Below are positions 61,483 through 64,000 of a stretch of 64,000 nucleotides of DNA, one piece after another. The position numbers were made by a program, and so were the translations under genes. Numbering within the stretch: position 1 is the stretch's first letter; each line of letters begins with the position of its first letter. The DNA lies in contig JBBCIG010000015.1 of assembly GCA_037200685.1 (NCBI GenBank), positions 129,630 to 193,629 of the forward strand, read 5' to 3'. A model generated the notes under the pieces. That model had not been told where the DNA came from. It did not search any database and saw only the letters and a program-made list of their open reading frames with translations. This DNA comes from JAJKIP01 sp037200685. Lineage in GTDB: Bacteria > Bacteroidota > Bacteroidia > Chitinophagales > Chitinophagaceae.

Positions 61483-62739
61483 TTGTCATTTAACAATCTG
61501 CAGCTCATTGAGCCTTTATTAAAGGCCCTGAGCGACGAAGGGTACACAACGCCTACACCCGTACAACAACAAGCAATTCCTGTCATTTTAGATCATAAAG
61601 ACCTGCTCGGCTGCGCACAGACCGGCACTGGTAAAACGGCGGCTTTTTCGCTCCCGTTATTACAGTTAATGCACCAGCAACAACTGCTTGATGGAAAGGA
61701 ACAACGCCGTAATATTAAAACATTGATCTTAACGCCAACAAGAGAGCTGGCGATACAGATAGGTGAAAGCATTAAAGCGTATGGAAAATATGTAGACCTG
61801 AGACATCTCGTCATTTTTGGCGGCGTATCTCAATTTAACCAGGTAGGTTCATTACGCCGTGGCGTGGACATACTTATCGCTACACCGGGCCGTTTACTCG
61901 ACCTGATGAACCAGCAACATGTATCACTTCAAAATATACAATTCTTTGTATTGGATGAAGCTGACCGTATGCTGGATATGGGCTTTGTACAGGATGTACG
62001 AAGGATCATTTCTAAATTACCGGCGCAAAGACAAACGTTGTTTTTCTCCGCGACGATGCCACCGGAAATTCAGCAGCTGGCGAATATATTATTAAAGCAA
62101 CCGGTGAAAATAGAAGTGACACCACCAGCTACTACCGTTGATTTGATACAGCAGTCATTGTATTATACTGAAAAGCATAATAAGCAATCAATGCTGGCGT
62201 ATCTGCTGAGAGATGAAAGCATTAAAACAGCATTGGTTTTTGCAAGAACAAAACACGGCGCTGATAAGATTGCAAAGAACCTCAATAAATCAGGTATCAG
62301 GGCGGAAGCTATTCATGGTAATAAATCACAGAACAGCAGGCAGTCTGCTTTGCAAAATTTTAAAACAAGAAGAACGAGGGTATTGGTGGCTACGGATATT
62401 GCAGCCCGTGGTATTGATATTGATGAGCTGACGCATGTCATCAATTATGAATTACCGAATATACCTGAGACGTATGTACACCGAATCGGTCGTACCGGCA
62501 GGGCAGGGGCAAGCGGTACCGCTATTTCTTTTTGCGATTACGAAGAGAAAATGTTTTTGAAAGACATTCAGAAACTGATCAATAAAGTTATTCCTGTAGT
62601 GAAAGGACATCCGTTTGATGCACCGTTGATGCATGGCAGTGAACAATTACCTTCAAGTACTTCTTCAAGCAACTTTAGAAGTAGCAGTGCCGGCAATAGC
62701 AGGAGGGGAAGAAGAAATTTTCTCCAGCAAAGAGCTTAA
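61483..62739 (+). CDS. DEAD-box RNA helicase, RhlE-like
   Basis: 418 residues from a TTG at 61483 giving LSFNNLQLIEPLLKAL; no ATG is in a sensible position. All DEAD-box motifs are present in order: Q-motif TPVQQQAIP, AQTGTGKTAAF, PTRELA, TPGR, DEADRMLDMGF, SAT, FARTKHGADKIAK, ATDIAARGID, HRIGRTGRAG. The short basic C-terminus (RRGRRNFLQQRA) binds RNA. Unwinds RNA in ribosome assembly or decay; specific role unknown. Confidence 0.93.
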   Translation: MSFNNLQLIEPLLKALSDEGYTTPTPVQQQAIPVILDHKDLLGCAQTGTGKTAAFSLPLLQLMHQQQLLDGKEQRRNIKTLILTPTRELAIQIGESIKAYGKYVDLRHLVIFGGVSQFNQVGSLRRGVDILIATPGRLLDLMNQQHVSLQNIQFFVLDEADRMLDMGFVQDVRRIISKLPAQRQTLFFSATMPPEIQQLANILLKQPVKIEVTPPATTVDLIQQSLYYTEKHNKQSMLAYLLRDESIKTALVFARTKHGADKIAKNLNKSGIRAEAIHGNKSQNSRQSALQNFKTRRTRVLVATDIAARGIDIDELTHVINYELPNIPETYVHRIGRTGRAGASGTAISFCDYEEKMFLKDIQKLINKVIPVVKGHPFDAPLMHGSEQLPSSTSSSNFRSSSAGNSRRGRRNFLQQRA

Positions 62740-62869
62740 GAATATTTAGTACTGTATCAATTCACGCAAAGACACAAAGATCTCAAAATGTATTTGTTGA
62801 TTATTAGTGTCTTTGTGGCTTAGTGAGAAAAATATTTTCCTACTGAGATGAGATACTACGAATATTTAT

Positions 62870-63418
62870 TCAGGACTGAAGGACGGGACATTCCCGGTAC
62901 ACAGTAGCTTCGATGCCGGTCCTTGTTTTCAATTGTTCGAGCAAGGCCGGCGCATCCTGTTCTGGTAAGAAGTATTCCATTACATAACTATAAGCACAAC
63001 TCTCATAGTACGCCTGGTAGATGTTCAGGTGGCGGTACGTTTGTTTATTATAGAAGTCGATGTCTGTTTCACTGTGATCGATAAAAGCGATCACCTTCAC
63101 ATCATTTTTCATTTCAATGTTCTGGCGTTGTACCTGTATGGCGGTATAACCACCGGCCTGCACTATTCTTGCCCTGTGTTCGGGGAAATTTTCCTGGTTT
63201 TTACCTTTTATAAAAGCAAACTTGAAATCCTTAGTGCCGCATTCATGCTGTAGTACAAATTTAAATTTGTTTTTGCCTTTCAGCGGCGCTGCTTCCTGCA
63301 ACATACTATCACCATCAGATACTATTTGTTTTGAAATGGGCTCCCACCTTTTTACAAACTCTTCGAATTCAAGATTGGTAACAAAGCAAATAAACTGTAC
63401 GATAGTATCTTTTTTCAT
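62870..63418 (-). CDS. Conserved-type protein of unknown function
   Basis: 182 residues, no signal peptide, no recognised domain. Two Cys in the N-terminal part (FICFVTN, HECGTKD) and one pair at the end (ESCAYSYVMEYFL, YRECPVLQS) may be coincidental. Soluble alpha/beta composition suggests a cytoplasmic protein. Convergent with the helicase; between them lies a CAAAGACAC/GTCTTTGTG inverted repeat. Confidence 0.7.
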   Translation of the reverse strand: MKKDTIVQFICFVTNLEFEEFVKRWEPISKQIVSDGDSMLQEAAPLKGKNKFKFVLQHECGTKDFKFAFIKGKNQENFPEHRARIVQAGGYTAIQVQRQNIEMKNDVKVIAFIDHSETDIDFYNKQTYRHLNIYQAYYESCAYSYVMEYFLPEQDAPALLEQLKTRTGIEATVYRECPVLQS

Positions 63419-64000
63419 AACTGTAAATTTAAAAGCGGGGAAAGAGGCGTGCCTGTTATTAATCTTATTAAGGAAGGATAAAAGGCGTGTGATGCGAAGT
63501 GTGCAAGGTAACCTTTTCTTTGCTCTTGGGCAGGTTTATTATGTGATGGCTTCATAGCGGGTTGTTAAAATAAATTCGCTTTATTAGGAGGTTTACGAAG
63601 CATGATTCAATAGTAAGTGTTAAGTGATGCGGGACAATAGATTTCCCACTAAGTCACTAAGAAATGTAACGAAATGCGAATGTAAACCTCACCTAGCCTC
63701 TCCTGAAGGAGAGGAACTGCACACAGCCCTTGCTTTTAGGAGTATATGATATAATAGAGCTTTTCTAAAATGATGAACAACGATCAAAAGTTGAAGTGGT
63801 AGTTATATCGTTTGGATCAGCAATGAAGCGCCGTCCCTTCTCTGAAGGAGAAGGGATAAGAGGGATGAGGCTTAAAATGTCCAAAATGCAGCCGAACGGA
63901 TATTTTTATTACATGATATATACCTCTTAATTCTCCAAAATGTATATTTACAGGATAAGCTGCATGTAAGAGACATAATTTAGAATCTCAACACACATTT
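63419..64000. other. Gap at the right edge with repeats
   Basis: No gene recognised. It holds CCTCACCTAGCCTCTCCTGA with AGGAGAGGAACTGC near 63690 and the CCTCATCCC-type repeat at 63831-63873. Confidence 0.6.
63831..63873 (+). repeat. CCTCATCCC-type repeat, copy 2
   Basis: CCGTCCCTTCTCTGAAGGAG then AAGGGATAAGAGGGATGAGG and CTT: the reverse complement of 1947-1988 with a single-base difference in length. Confidence 0.8.

Overview
The window comes from a member of the Bacteroidota, most likely the Chitinophagaceae (inference). Evidence: promoter motifs of the TAnnTTTG type, no obvious Shine-Dalgarno sequences, a GLPGLI-family protein beside a carboxypeptidase-regulatory-domain outer-membrane receptor, DUF4403 and DUF6443/Rhs proteins, and the rp gene order. 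No phage, plasmid or CRISPR locus is visible.

Layout. 1-1794: patatin-like lipase running off the left edge. 2302-4794: ROK sugar kinase and FHS-type sugar transporter. 4924-13870: glycogen genes glgA, glgC and glgB, with a DUF2809 protein and an outer-membrane receptor/GLPGLI pair between them. 13976-21187: TPR protein, PIN-domain toxin pair, argS, GtrA-like protein, DUF4403 lipoprotein, flippase-like membrane protein. 21461-34637: S10-spc ribosomal cluster from rpsJ to secY and map, with a clear promoter but without the str genes upstream or the infA/alpha-operon genes downstream. 34644-41177: NlpC/P60-like hydrolase, FAD oxidoreductase, two acyltransferases, rpsA, GIY-YIG protein, tRNA-Ser(UGA) and a broken tRNA-Ser copy. 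42298-45163: OmpA-family protein and LuxR-type response regulator. 45708-60382: accessory region with a surface operon (CBM6/PKD protein, coiled-coil/beta-barrel protein, two YD/Rhs proteins), a candidate membrane immunity gene, and several REP-associated (HUH/Y1) transposase units. 60900-63418: fasciclin protein, DEAD-box helicase, unknown protein.

The most interesting part is 55900-60400. The Rhs protein ends in a variable, hydrophobic C-terminal domain followed at once by an AT-rich, four-helix membrane protein (toxin and immunity by analogy). Then comes a RAYT unit, then a 29-codon tip that looks like the end of another toxin C-terminus plus a lipoprotein gene, then a near-identical RAYT unit, a truncated third copy, and a different RAYT bracketed by REP-like hairpins. 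RAYT units therefore alternate with what look like toxin/immunity cassettes. A dispersed repeat with core GAGTGCGACGCAAC occurs at many intergenic sites, and the rp operon spacers carry several hairpin families, one with compensatory changes between its arms.

Four genes (FHS transporter, glgA, GLPGLI, OmpA) are each broken by one base, three of them clearly in homopolymers. This pattern suggests sequencing or assembly error more than gene decay, so they are annotated as single genes with frameshifts. All functional assignments rest on motif recognition from reading; no database search was run.
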